From assembly GCF_900184815.1 (NCBI RefSeq), contig NZ_FXXQ01000006.1:1-64000 (forward strand): DNA of 64,000 nucleotides, given 5' to 3'. This DNA is from Boseongicola aestuarii (GTDB taxonomy: Bacteria; Pseudomonadota; Alphaproteobacteria; Rhodobacterales; Rhodobacteraceae). The position numbers and the translations under genes were made by a program. The notes beneath the pieces were generated by a model. It searched no databases. It was not told where the DNA came from and saw only the letters and a program-made list of their open reading frames with translations. How positions within the stretch are numbered: position 1 is the first letter of the stretch; each line of letters opens with the position of its first letter. Shown piece by piece: positions 1 to 7,621 of this stretch.

Positions 1-159
1 GTTTTGCAGGAAAGACAGACTGTCGGACGATAGTTTTCCCGCTCCCTGTCCTTCGGCAAGCGTATCAAGCCCGATCATATAGATATCACCGACAGGTCGA
101 GCCCAGTTCAAAGGGCCGTTGGCCGGAGAGCGTTCTGGACAAATGGACAGATTGGACAT
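1..159 (-). pseudogene. Metallophosphoesterase fragment, cut by window edge
   Basis: An open minus-strand frame begins at an ATG at 157-159 and runs off the left edge, giving 53 codons. The segment around 'DIYMIGLDTLAEGQG' followed by a Leu-rich stretch resembles the part of Icc-type metallophosphoesterases that follows the GNHD motif. The N-terminal metal-binding motifs expected about 80 residues earlier are absent. Upstream the frame stays open only about 20 codons before a stop, so the piece looks like a 5'-truncated remnant rather than an intact gene. A short genuine gene starting at this ATG cannot be excluded, because most of it lies outside the window. Confidence 0.35.
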
Positions 160-270
160 CCGCCTGTTACGTTGGCTTCGTTTAGCTTGTGGCGCTGGCT
201 CGGAAGAGACGCTATTCGGTCAGAAGCTCCGTCGACGTCTAAATTTGGCTCGTTTGTTACAGAAGATAAA

Positions 271-732
271 ATGAAGATAGGCCAAGCTCGAGAGCTGTAC
301 GTCGAGGCTCACAACGCCATAGCCGAAAAAGGAATCGCGAGCTTTGACGGTGACTATGGTGAGCTAATTGTCCAAGCTGCGATTGGCGGGAAACTTATCC
401 CGCCGACTTTCAAGGACTACGATTTAGAGCATCCGGAATATGGAAGGGTCCAAGTGAAGACCCGAACTCTTTTGGATCGAACAAATAAGAGACCAAATAC
501 AGCAACTTGCGCTGTGTTTGGAAAAAATCGGCCATTCGATCATCTTGCGCACCTTGCTATGGACCGAATTCTTGGAGTCAGAGGGTGTCTCATAGTGCCT
601 TTGATGAGAGTTCATAAGCATTTGCAAAGAACGAAGGGGAAAATCAGCTTTAAGGGCAGCCAACTATCCGAAGGCGCGCTAGACGTATCGAAAGAGGCCG
701 TTACGGCACAGGCCAAGATTGACGAAATGTGA
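271..732 (+). CDS. Hypothetical protein, possible PD-(D/E)XK nuclease fold
   Basis: A 153-residue protein when started at the ATG at 271; the frame stays open back to a TTG at 172. Residues 30-63 read as Gly-Glu (E31), then an Asp-rich KDYDLE segment (D49, D51), then a Gln-Val-Lys (Q61-K63). This spacing resembles the catalytic core of restriction-like PD-(D/E)XK nucleases with a QxK third motif. There is no signal peptide or membrane segment. The base composition is visibly less GC-rich than the neighbouring genes, which suggests acquisition. No partner methylase or toxin-antitoxin gene is adjacent. The fold is an inference from motif order only. Confidence 0.45.
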   Translation: MKIGQARELYVEAHNAIAEKGIASFDGDYGELIVQAAIGGKLIPPTFKDYDLEHPEYGRVQVKTRTLLDRTNKRPNTATCAVFGKNRPFDHLAHLAMDRILGVRGCLIVPLMRVHKHLQRTKGKISFKGSQLSEGALDVSKEAVTAQAKIDEM

Positions 733-783
733 AATGCCCCTCACAAGAGACATCTCTCAGCAGGACGGGTCGGAAAATTGTAA

Positions 784-2115
784 ATGGGGACGAGGAAGGC
801 GGACCACTGGCAGTTACGCGCATACCTTGCCGCGCGCGTCGTCCTTCAGCCGTCAATGCCCTGGATACTGAGACGCAGGCTAAGACAAGGAAAGGAAGAG
901 CCGGAGCGAGTAGGCGAGAAGTTCGGTAAGTCCTCTATCACACGTCCCGATGGACAACTTGTCTGGATACATGCTGTCGGCCTTGGGGAATTGCTGGCTC
1001 TCAGGCCGCTTATACGGGCTATGCATTCCGAAGACCCGAAGCTGAATTTCCTCATCACTTCGACTGCGCGATCTTCCGCCCGAGTGATCGACTCGAATTT
1101 GCCACCTCGCACCATCCATCAGTTTCTTCCGCTCGATGGCCCCAGCTTCGTTCGTCGCTTCCTTAATCACTGGCGTCCAGACCTGTCGATCTGGTCGGAG
1201 CAGGATCTGTGGCCCGGCGCAATTCACGACGCGGATGCGCGTGGCACTCCACTAGCCTTTGTCAACGCGCGGATGAGTTCCGAGGCCAAGGCGCGGCGCG
1301 CGAGGCTGAAAGGACTGTATCGCGCTATTTTCGATCGGTTTGCATTGATCTCGGCACAGGATGAAGGAAGCGCGGCGGCTATTGCGGCGCTCGGCGGGAC
1401 GGTCAACGCTCCCAACTGCAATCTAAAGCCGGCCGCGCAGCCGCTGGCCGTGGACGAGCAAGCCCTCAAGTCGTTCCGGGCATTACTGTCCGGCAGGGCG
1501 GTCTGGGTGGCTGCCTCCACCCACGCGGACGACGAAGACGTGGTACTTCATGCGCAGACTCTGCTCTTGGCAAAAGACCCGACCGCACTTCTGATATTGG
1601 TTCCCCGTTCGCCGGACCGCGCCGCTGACATAGTGGCAGCGATAGAAGCGGCTGGCCTGAGCTATGCCACTCGCAGTGCCGACGAGTTCCCGGAAGCTGA
1701 TACGCAAGTCTACCTGGCCGACAGTTTTGGCGAACTCGGCATATGGTACAGGCTTGCCCGTTCCGCATTCGTCGGTGGGTCCTTCGGCGGTCTCGGCGGA
1801 CACAATCCGTGGGAAGCGATCTGTCTTGGCGTGACGGTTCACGTGGGTCCCGATACCCAGAACTTTCGCACAGACTACGACACATTGACCGGCAAGGGCC
1901 TATGTCATCGTCTAACGCCAGGCGATGCTGTCTCAAATGAGCTGGCTGATGCTGTCTTCAATGATGGTGATGCTGCTCGCATCCAGCTAGCGCAGGACGC
2001 GGTCGAGGAGGCTCGGGCAGCCTTAACGCCTCTTGCGCGCGACCTCGTCGCCATGGTTGGCTCTCCGACACGATCGTCACCGCCTTCCAATTCTTCTACC
2101 GACGTCTCTGGATAG
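784..2115 (+). CDS. waaA: 3-deoxy-D-manno-octulosonic acid (Kdo) transferase
   Basis: A 443-residue GT-B glycosyltransferase expected to add Kdo from CMP-Kdo to lipid A precursor at the inner membrane. The N-terminal half carries 'RPDGQLVWIHAVGLGE' (about residues 54-69), where E69 matches the proposed catalytic base of WaaA. It then has 'SEQDLWPG', a variant of the usual ETELWPN motif. The C-terminal half has the 'GGSFGGLGGHNPWEA' nucleotide-binding signature. The HAVGLGE and SEQDLWPG variants make this a divergent member, possibly a second paralogue. The last 20 or so residues are Ser/Pro-rich and unlike the family. lpxK, the frequent neighbour of waaA, is not seen here. Confidence 0.85.
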   Translation: MGTRKADHWQLRAYLAARVVLQPSMPWILRRRLRQGKEEPERVGEKFGKSSITRPDGQLVWIHAVGLGELLALRPLIRAMHSEDPKLNFLITSTARSSARVIDSNLPPRTIHQFLPLDGPSFVRRFLNHWRPDLSIWSEQDLWPGAIHDADARGTPLAFVNARMSSEAKARRARLKGLYRAIFDRFALISAQDEGSAAAIAALGGTVNAPNCNLKPAAQPLAVDEQALKSFRALLSGRAVWVAASTHADDEDVVLHAQTLLLAKDPTALLILVPRSPDRAADIVAAIEAAGLSYATRSADEFPEADTQVYLADSFGELGIWYRLARSAFVGGSFGGLGGHNPWEAICLGVTVHVGPDTQNFRTDYDTLTGKGLCHRLTPGDAVSNELADAVFNDGDAARIQLAQDAVEEARAALTPLARDLVAMVGSPTRSSPPSNSSTDVSG

Positions 2116-2202
2116 TCCTCTTGCCCTTCATCCTGCTGTACCTCTTCTAACGAGCGCGGCGAGACCCCGAACACACCCGTCACCTTCACCATCGGACGGT
2201 TC

Positions 2203-2541
2203 TTGCCGATCACCGTCTTGGAGCGCCTTTTGGTTTTCTTTCGGATGCGTCGCGCGGCAGCCCTTGTTGCGCGCGCCGCGCCGCTGTCGGGGGAGGACCG
2301 TCTGAACATGCTGCTCGATGGTCCCTCAAAGGGTAAGCTCGCGCGGGGGCTGAAGTATCGTTATGTCGCCATGGCGCTTGCGGTGAATACGCCCGGCAAT
2401 TCCTTTATTGGCGGGGGCGGCGGCATCATGATGATGGCGGGGTTGAGCGGAATTTTCTCTCCCATTGCGACCTTCATCACGATTGCCATCGCCGTGTCAC
2501 CGGTGCCATTGGCGGTTATGTTCCTTGGCTTGCAGATTTAA
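2203..2541 (+). CDS. Small membrane protein, probably the 3' part of a frameshifted gene
   Basis: From a TTG at 2203 the frame encodes 112 residues. A basic cytoplasmic stretch (GPSKGKLARGLKYRY) is followed by a Gly-rich hydrophobic segment and one or two membrane helices to the C-terminus. The same frame is open upstream to about 2150 without a good start. Immediately before that, another frame (2058-2150) encodes an aromatic/hydrophobic segment ending LWIVLLPFILLYLF before a TAA at 2148. A one-base shift at 2147-2149 would join the two into one continuous two-helix protein. No function is recognised. Confidence 0.45.
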   Translation: MPITVLERLLVFFRMRRAAALVARAAPLSGEDRLNMLLDGPSKGKLARGLKYRYVAMALAVNTPGNSFIGGGGGIMMMAGLSGIFSPIATFITIAIAVSPVPLAVMFLGLQI

Positions 2542-2639
2542 GGCAGGCAGCCAGAGCCGTGTCAGAACTTTGCGCTAGACCCAACGCCCGAAAAGCACGC
2601 CTCAAAGCCTTTAGACAGTCCAGCCAAGCACCTGATCCA

Positions 2640-3530
2640 TTAGGCTTTCAGGTGATTGCGCCAATCATGTTGTGGCTGGAAACCGAGGAGTTCTCTGGCC
2701 TTGGTGTTGTCATAGAAGGTCTCGTCTTGTCCGATGTCACGGGTCAGGGTCACGCCTGAGTAGAAGCGATTTACGAGGTCTGACGTCGGTGTTGCGACCG
2801 AGTGGTTGTTGTTGGACACGTTGAAGACCTGATAACCTAATCCATCGACCGCCAGACACCGATCCACCATATGTCCAAGATCGCGTGCGTCGATATAGGC
2901 AAAGATGTTGCGACGGCGTAGGTCTGGATTTTCGAGGTAGGCGGGGAAGTTCTGTTCGTATTCATGCGGTTCGACGACGTTGTTGATGCGCAAGCCGTAG
3001 ATGTCGAACCCGGTACGCCTTTGAAAACTGCGCGCGGTGACTTCATTTGCGACCTTTGACATCGCGTAGCTGTCTTCCGGGATCGTGGGGTGCTCTTCGT
3101 CGACCGGCAGATACTCGGGCTTGCGCTCACCGTCCGCGAAACAAACCCCGTAGGTGGTCTCGGACGAGGCGAAGACGATTCTGCCGATCCCGGCTTTCAC
3201 GGCGGCATCAATGACGTTGTAGGTCCCCATGGTGTTGACGCGGAAACACTCGTTGTCGGTGGTCATCAAGATGCGTGGCACAGCGGCGAAATGGACCACC
3301 GCGTCGAACCGGGGCACGCCCGATCCGGGCTCCAACTCGTCGAAGTCTGTATAGCTGTTCATCACATCATACATCTGGCCGGCATCCGTGATGTCAGCGA
3401 TGCGGTTGTAGACGCCTTCAAGGTCCAGAGGCACGCGGTCAACGTTCAGAACCCGATGGCCCTGATCCAGAAGATACGCGATGGCATGGCGCCCGGCTTT
3501 GCCCGATCCGCCGGTGAACAAGATACGCAT
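2640..3530 (-). CDS. NAD-dependent epimerase/dehydratase (extended SDR)
   Basis: A 296-residue extended short-chain dehydrogenase, probably acting on a nucleotide sugar. The N-terminus has the Gly-rich NAD site TGGSGKAG (residues 6-13). The SSE segment at 122-124 and Y155-x3-K159 form the catalytic Ser-Tyr-Lys arrangement of UDP-glucose 4-epimerase-like enzymes. The length fits the family. The start at 3530 was chosen over an in-frame codon at 3620 because the Rossmann strand begins directly at MRILFTGG and AGGAC lies just upstream. It stands alone between waaA and an unassigned region, so the substrate cannot be inferred from context. Confidence 0.8.
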   Translation of the reverse strand: MRILFTGGSGKAGRHAIAYLLDQGHRVLNVDRVPLDLEGVYNRIADITDAGQMYDVMNSYTDFDELEPGSGVPRFDAVVHFAAVPRILMTTDNECFRVNTMGTYNVIDAAVKAGIGRIVFASSETTYGVCFADGERKPEYLPVDEEHPTIPEDSYAMSKVANEVTARSFQRRTGFDIYGLRINNVVEPHEYEQNFPAYLENPDLRRRNIFAYIDARDLGHMVDRCLAVDGLGYQVFNVSNNNHSVATPTSDLVNRFYSGVTLTRDIGQDETFYDNTKARELLGFQPQHDWRNHLKA

Positions 3531-4362
3531 GGAGTGTCCTTTCCGGTTGTTGCTGCAAAGCCTAGCAGGTCTGCGTTGGATGGGTCGACCCGTTTTCAAG
3601 ACGACCGTCGGTTGCGCCAATTGAGGTCGATCAAGGGCGTTCTTTCGTGATTACTCCGAGTTGAGTCGAAGTTGGGATTCAGAGTGGACGAAGAGTCATG
3701 AAGGCAGGGTATGGCGTGCGGGTTGGCGTTTCTGGAGTGCTGCATTCGGCGTCGACTACATTTTCGGGTTCTTGGAAATCGGTTCTGTTGATCGAAGAAA
3801 TGCCGCAAAGAGCAGAGGTGGAGCGCGTCCATATCGCCGCCCGCTCACTGCTTTAGGCCCCGTCGCGTTCCGGAGCGACGAAAACCCGGCCGATCACAAA
3901 CAGCCGGACCGACGTGGGCGTGCCGACGTCGCACTGTCCGGGCAATATCGAGTTGCGCAATTGGCGGAACACGCCCGAGCGGTTCAGGTTGTCGGGCTAT
4001 GGGCGCTTTGCCAACCCAGCGTCATCCCGGCGGTCGCTACGGGCCGAGGCAGGTATGATTGAAAATCCCGAACAGGTCGCGGGGCTGGATGTGGCGGTGC
4101 TGGATCTGAGCAATCCGGCCGATGGAAGTGGCGGCGATCACAGTGTCGCGTCTTGCTCGCCGGCAGCCATTCAGGCGCTGTTCGATATGTCGGATGCTGA
4201 GATCCCGCCGCGAGACGGTTGTCCCGAGTTGCTGCGGCTAGATTTGAACTGAGGCGCGCCGGCCAGCGCCGTGATCCTTGCGCTCTTGAGCAATATCAAA
4301 GGGCTTGGGTTCGGAGCGTGGCATACTGACCTTTTCAGGTCACAACTGGTTTGGGCATCGAT
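3531..4362. other. About 830 bp without a secure gene
   Basis: This stretch lies upstream of the epimerase-type gene and before the CPBP protease gene. It contains several medium open frames on both strands but none with a recognisable domain or strong ribosome-binding site. The best is the plus-strand frame 3698-4252, listed separately, which is interrupted by one TAG. The promoter of the epimerase gene should lie in 3535-3640. I see no tRNA, repeat or terminator here. Confidence 0.5.
3698..4252 (+). pseudogene. Unassigned frame broken by a TAG at 3854
   Basis: The frame starting at the ATG at 3698 reads 52 codons to a TAG at 3854-3856. It then continues open in the same frame to a TGA at 4250-4252, giving about 184 codons with one internal stop. 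The downstream part starts at a possible GTG/ATG-type codon near 3914 and includes a plausible 'AGMIENPEQVAGLDVAVLDLSNPADG' region, but no family is recognised. It may be a decayed gene or an accidental open frame in GC-rich DNA. Nothing supports stop-codon readthrough. Confidence 0.25.
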
Positions 4363-5211
4363 ATGACAGTCGCAACTGGTTCGACGCATCGACGAATAGA
4401 CGATATTCCATCGTTGGCTGTTATCGTCTTCTTTCTTCTGACGTTTGCGATCACATGGGGGCTGATAAGCGTTTACATTCTGGTGCCCGAATGGGCTACC
4501 CGGACCTTTGGCGAGATCAGTGGAGCGCATCCGTTCTTTTTCGTGGCGACTTGGGCACCGGCGATTTCGGCCTTCGTGCTGGTCGTTTATTTCGGCGGGG
4601 TCGCGGGATTGAAAGCTTTTCTGTCGCGGGTTTTCCTGTGGCGCTGTTCGCGCGGGTGGGTCGCCTTTGTTCTGGTTGGTGTCCCGCTGGTCTTTTTGGC
4701 GGGGTCGCTTTGGAAGGGTGGCCCGTTGTTAGCGCCTGTACCGCCCGAAGGCGTCGGGGCGATGGTTGCAGTGCTGTTTATGATGCTTTTTCTCGGCCCA
4801 ATCGAGGAATTCGGCTGGCGGGGGCTGGCGCAACCGATCCTTCAGCGCCACATGGCGCCACTCTGGGCGGGGGTTTTGATCGGAACGATCTGGGGTGTCT
4901 GGCACCTTCCGGCCTTCTTCTTGTCGGGGACTGTTTTCGCGGGCTGGAATTTCTTGCCGTTTCTGGTCGGCAACATCACTCTGGCGGTTCTGGTGACGCC
5001 GATCTTTAATCGCTCGGGCGGTGGTCTGTTTTGGCCGATGCTGTTTCACTGGCAGCTAATCAACCCCTTCTGGCCCGACGCGCAGCCCTATGACACCTGG
5101 ATTCTGGTGGTCGTCGCCGCCGCTGTGGTCTGGTGGAATCGCGACACGATGCTGTCGCGCAAGGGGGCGGCAACCGAGGTCTTTGCCGACGCATCCGGGC
5201 ATCCGCAATGA
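4363..5211 (+). CDS. CPBP-family intramembrane metalloprotease
   Basis: A 282-residue polytopic membrane protein of the CAAX protease/bacteriocin-processing (ABI, CPBP) family. The three hallmark motifs are present: EE-x3-R at residues 148-153 (EEFGWR), H181 in GVWHLPAFF, and H229 in FHWQL. These form the intramembrane metal/catalytic site. There are about eight hydrophobic segments. The start is uncertain; the ATG at 4363 is preferred over a TTG four codons earlier, and neither has a clear Shine-Dalgarno. The stop overlaps the start of the next gene in an ATGA arrangement, so the two are probably translationally coupled. Confidence 0.85.
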   Translation: MTVATGSTHRRIDDIPSLAVIVFFLLTFAITWGLISVYILVPEWATRTFGEISGAHPFFFVATWAPAISAFVLVVYFGGVAGLKAFLSRVFLWRCSRGWVAFVLVGVPLVFLAGSLWKGGPLLAPVPPEGVGAMVAVLFMMLFLGPIEEFGWRGLAQPILQRHMAPLWAGVLIGTIWGVWHLPAFFLSGTVFAGWNFLPFLVGNITLAVLVTPIFNRSGGGLFWPMLFHWQLINPFWPDAQPYDTWILVVVAAAVVWWNRDTMLSRKGAATEVFADASGHPQ

Positions 5212-6383
5212 TCCGGGCGACGGTGATCGCGGCAGTTCTGGCCGCGATGAGCTTGTCGGCGGTGCAGGCGAGGGCAGAGGCTTCGGTGGGCCTGGCGGCT
5301 AAGGTGCAAGACCTTCTGGCGGACTTCTACGAGGTCTATGACTTTCCCGGCGCGACTGTTGCCGTCGCCCTGCCGGACGGACGCGTCTTGGACGCGGCAA
5401 TCGGACTGGCGGATGTTGAAGCCAACCTGCCGATGACCCCCGCGACGCGGATGTTGGCTGCAAGTGTTGGAAAAACCATTGTCGGGGCACTTGTTCTTTC
5501 GCTGGAAAGCGAGGGGGTTCTCGACCGGGACGATCTGATTTCCCAGTATCTGCAAGATGCCGAGTGGTTTGGTGGGCTGCCGCATGCCGAAGTGATCAAA
5601 GTAAGGCATTTATTGAACCATTCCAGTGGTTTGCTGGATCATGTTCACATCGATGGTGTGGCCGCGCAGATGATCGCGGCGGGTTCATCAGGACACATGC
5701 GGCCCGAGCAGGCCATTGCTTTCGTCCTGAATACGCAGCCGTTGTTCGAGCCGGGGCAGGCATGGTCCTACACGGACACAGGGTATCTGCTTTTGGGTCT
5801 GGTGATCGAAAAGGCCACCGGAAGAGACTTTTACGACCTTGCGTCCGAGCGCCTGTTTTCCGGCCTGATGCTTGACGATACGGCCCCTTCGGTGACGCCG
5901 TCAATCGAGGGTCTGGCCATTGGCTATACGTTCGAGGGCAATCCCTTCGGTTTGCCGCAGCGGACAAACACCGAGGACGGTGCTTTGCTTTGGAATCCCG
6001 CTGTTGAATGGACCGGCGGTGGGTTTGTCTCAACGGCGCATGATCTGGCGCGATGGGGACAGGCGCTGTTCACGGGAAAAGCCATGGCTGCGCCTTATCT
6101 GGACCGCTTGCTGGACGGCGTGCCTGTGGACGCGGATGCGCCTGACCTCCTTTACGGCAGTGGGGTCGCAATTTACCGCGATACGCCGCTTGGTCCGGTC
6201 TATGGTCATGGAGGGTGGATCCCAGGGTATGTGACTAGTCTCCGGCACTATGGCGATCATGCGATAACCATTGCGTTCCAGATCAATACGGACGTCGGCA
6301 TTGCCGATGACAGCTCGGATCTGGTTCCGGCGCTTGAAGCTGCCTTGGCGGAGCTGCTTGTCGGCAGCAAGGATACCGAATGA
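5208..6383 (+). CDS. Periplasmic serine hydrolase, beta-lactamase class C family
   Basis: A 391-residue exported serine hydrolase of the penicillin-binding/EstB-like class C beta-lactamase fold. Residues 1-23 form a signal peptide ending ARA-EA. The nucleophile motif is S86-V-G-K89, the second element is Y188-T-D190 in place of the usual Y-S/A-N, and a His-Gly-Gly occurs near the C-terminus (YGHGGW), replacing KTG. These variants are common in non-lactamase members such as D-amino-acid peptidases and esterases. The substrate is unknown. The ATG lies inside the stop of the CPBP protease gene. Confidence 0.8.
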   Translation: MIRATVIAAVLAAMSLSAVQARAEASVGLAAKVQDLLADFYEVYDFPGATVAVALPDGRVLDAAIGLADVEANLPMTPATRMLAASVGKTIVGALVLSLESEGVLDRDDLISQYLQDAEWFGGLPHAEVIKVRHLLNHSSGLLDHVHIDGVAAQMIAAGSSGHMRPEQAIAFVLNTQPLFEPGQAWSYTDTGYLLLGLVIEKATGRDFYDLASERLFSGLMLDDTAPSVTPSIEGLAIGYTFEGNPFGLPQRTNTEDGALLWNPAVEWTGGGFVSTAHDLARWGQALFTGKAMAAPYLDRLLDGVPVDADAPDLLYGSGVAIYRDTPLGPVYGHGGWIPGYVTSLRHYGDHAITIAFQINTDVGIADDSSDLVPALEAALAELLVGSKDTE

Positions 6384-6457
6384 CCGGCTCGCGTGGGGCG
6401 GTCGTAGAGCGGATCCGCGAGGAAGGTCGGGCGGCTTTGGACGCGTCGACTATGGGG

Positions 6458-7297
6458 TCAGGGACTTGGAAAGCGCAGTGAAGTGACATCGACGATGAAA
6501 AAGGGGAAATAGTCTTCGGAGTCAAAGAAGTTGCCTGCCTCGACATGTGTTGGAAGGCGGAAACCCTGAAATTCGCGGAACTCGGAAAGAACGCCGCCGA
6601 AGGGTTGAAGTTGGTGCACACGGTCAGGATTTGCATCGCTCCACCTTTGGAACAGCACTTGAGTGGGCTTGCCTTCGCCATCGACCGTGATGTCCACGGA
6701 CTGAGTGATGTCGTCGAATGTCACGGTGAAACGCGCCGTATCGTCGTCAACGGCTTCCCATACCGTTCCGGTTGCTGGCAGCAAAGCCGCCGGGGTCCAG
6801 ATTGCGGCCTCGCCAATGATGCGTCCAAAGGCGGAGCGCGCGTGGTCGCGGGTGCCGCCAAGTCGCACAACCGGGATGATCCCGGAGATCCAGAAGCGCA
6901 TCCATGATCCGCTGTCAGAGCCGGACATGCGCATCAGACCCGAGCCTCCGGACATCTTCCACACCAGACCGAAAGGAGCCGCCAGAATCTGTTTTGCCTC
7001 GATTGGCATGTTCTTCGGGTCTTGCTTGTTGCCGAGGGCGAACTGACCCCTCATCTTGATTTCCGCGACCGTATGGAGGGGCGTTCCGGTTGCGATCGTA
7101 TAGGAAAAATAGCGTCGGGCCGGTTCGGGAAGGTCGGAAATCAAATTCGCGCTGAAGGATTGTGGTGCGTGTGGTTGTGTTGCGATCAGTCGCGCCATTT
7201 CTGTGCGGTCGGCGCGGTGATCGAACTGCCTCCACACCACGAGCGCAAGCACGCCGACCGCGATCAGAAAAAGAGAGAATAAGAGTAATGTTTTCAT
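6458..7297 (-). CDS. DUF6544-like membrane-anchored protein
   Basis: A 279-residue protein with one N-terminal transmembrane helix (about residues 3-22) and a long exported domain. The order of motifs, 'LPEPARRYF' near residue 57, an M-x-G-x-F strand, 'AAPFGLVWKM', an RIIGEAAIW segment, and a terminal stretch around LPTHVEAG, matches the uncharacterised DUF6544 family as I recall it. The function is unknown. It is monocistronic and convergent with the serine hydrolase gene, 74 bp away. Family assignment is from motif memory, not a search. Confidence 0.65.
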   Translation of the reverse strand: MKTLLLFSLFLIAVGVLALVVWRQFDHRADRTEMARLIATQPHAPQSFSANLISDLPEPARRYFSYTIATGTPLHTVAEIKMRGQFALGNKQDPKNMPIEAKQILAAPFGLVWKMSGGSGLMRMSGSDSGSWMRFWISGIIPVVRLGGTRDHARSAFGRIIGEAAIWTPAALLPATGTVWEAVDDDTARFTVTFDDITQSVDITVDGEGKPTQVLFQRWSDANPDRVHQLQPFGGVLSEFREFQGFRLPTHVEAGNFFDSEDYFPFFIVDVTSLRFPSP

Positions 7298-7621
7298 CAG
7301 TCCTTGATCTCACTTATCTCGAATAAACAGGCGGCAGCGCAGGGTCATTCCGGGTTACCCCGTGACCCGATGCAGTCTTATTCGTCTTCAGGCGCATATG
7401 ATTTGACGTGGATCATGAACGACGTGGAGGGATCGGCAAACATCCGGCGCGCCCTGATCCGGGGGATGCCGTTGTGAAATTATGGCTATGCGTTTGGCCT
7501 GACTTTCGCCGGTGCGTGGCACCGCGTTCGTCATCGGCGTCCGGCTTGTAGGTCTGGTTGCTATCCTGACAGCTGTTCAGGTGTCGAGAAGGGGTGCTGT
7601 GAGAATGAACAGTCGCGTGCC
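7298..7621. other. Intergenic region with no visible gene
   Basis: The 324 bp between the DUF6544-like gene and the 3' end of the RND pump gene hold only short frames, such as a 36-codon plus-strand frame near 7370. None has a ribosome-binding site or domain. The promoter of the DUF6544-like gene and the terminator of the efflux operon are expected here, but I could not identify a convincing hairpin with a T-run. Confidence 0.5.

Noticed and set aside
3698-4252. Amber readthrough or pyrrolysine-type decoding at 3854
   Set aside because: No pyl genes, no conserved family and no downstream recoding element are seen; a decayed or accidental frame is simpler.
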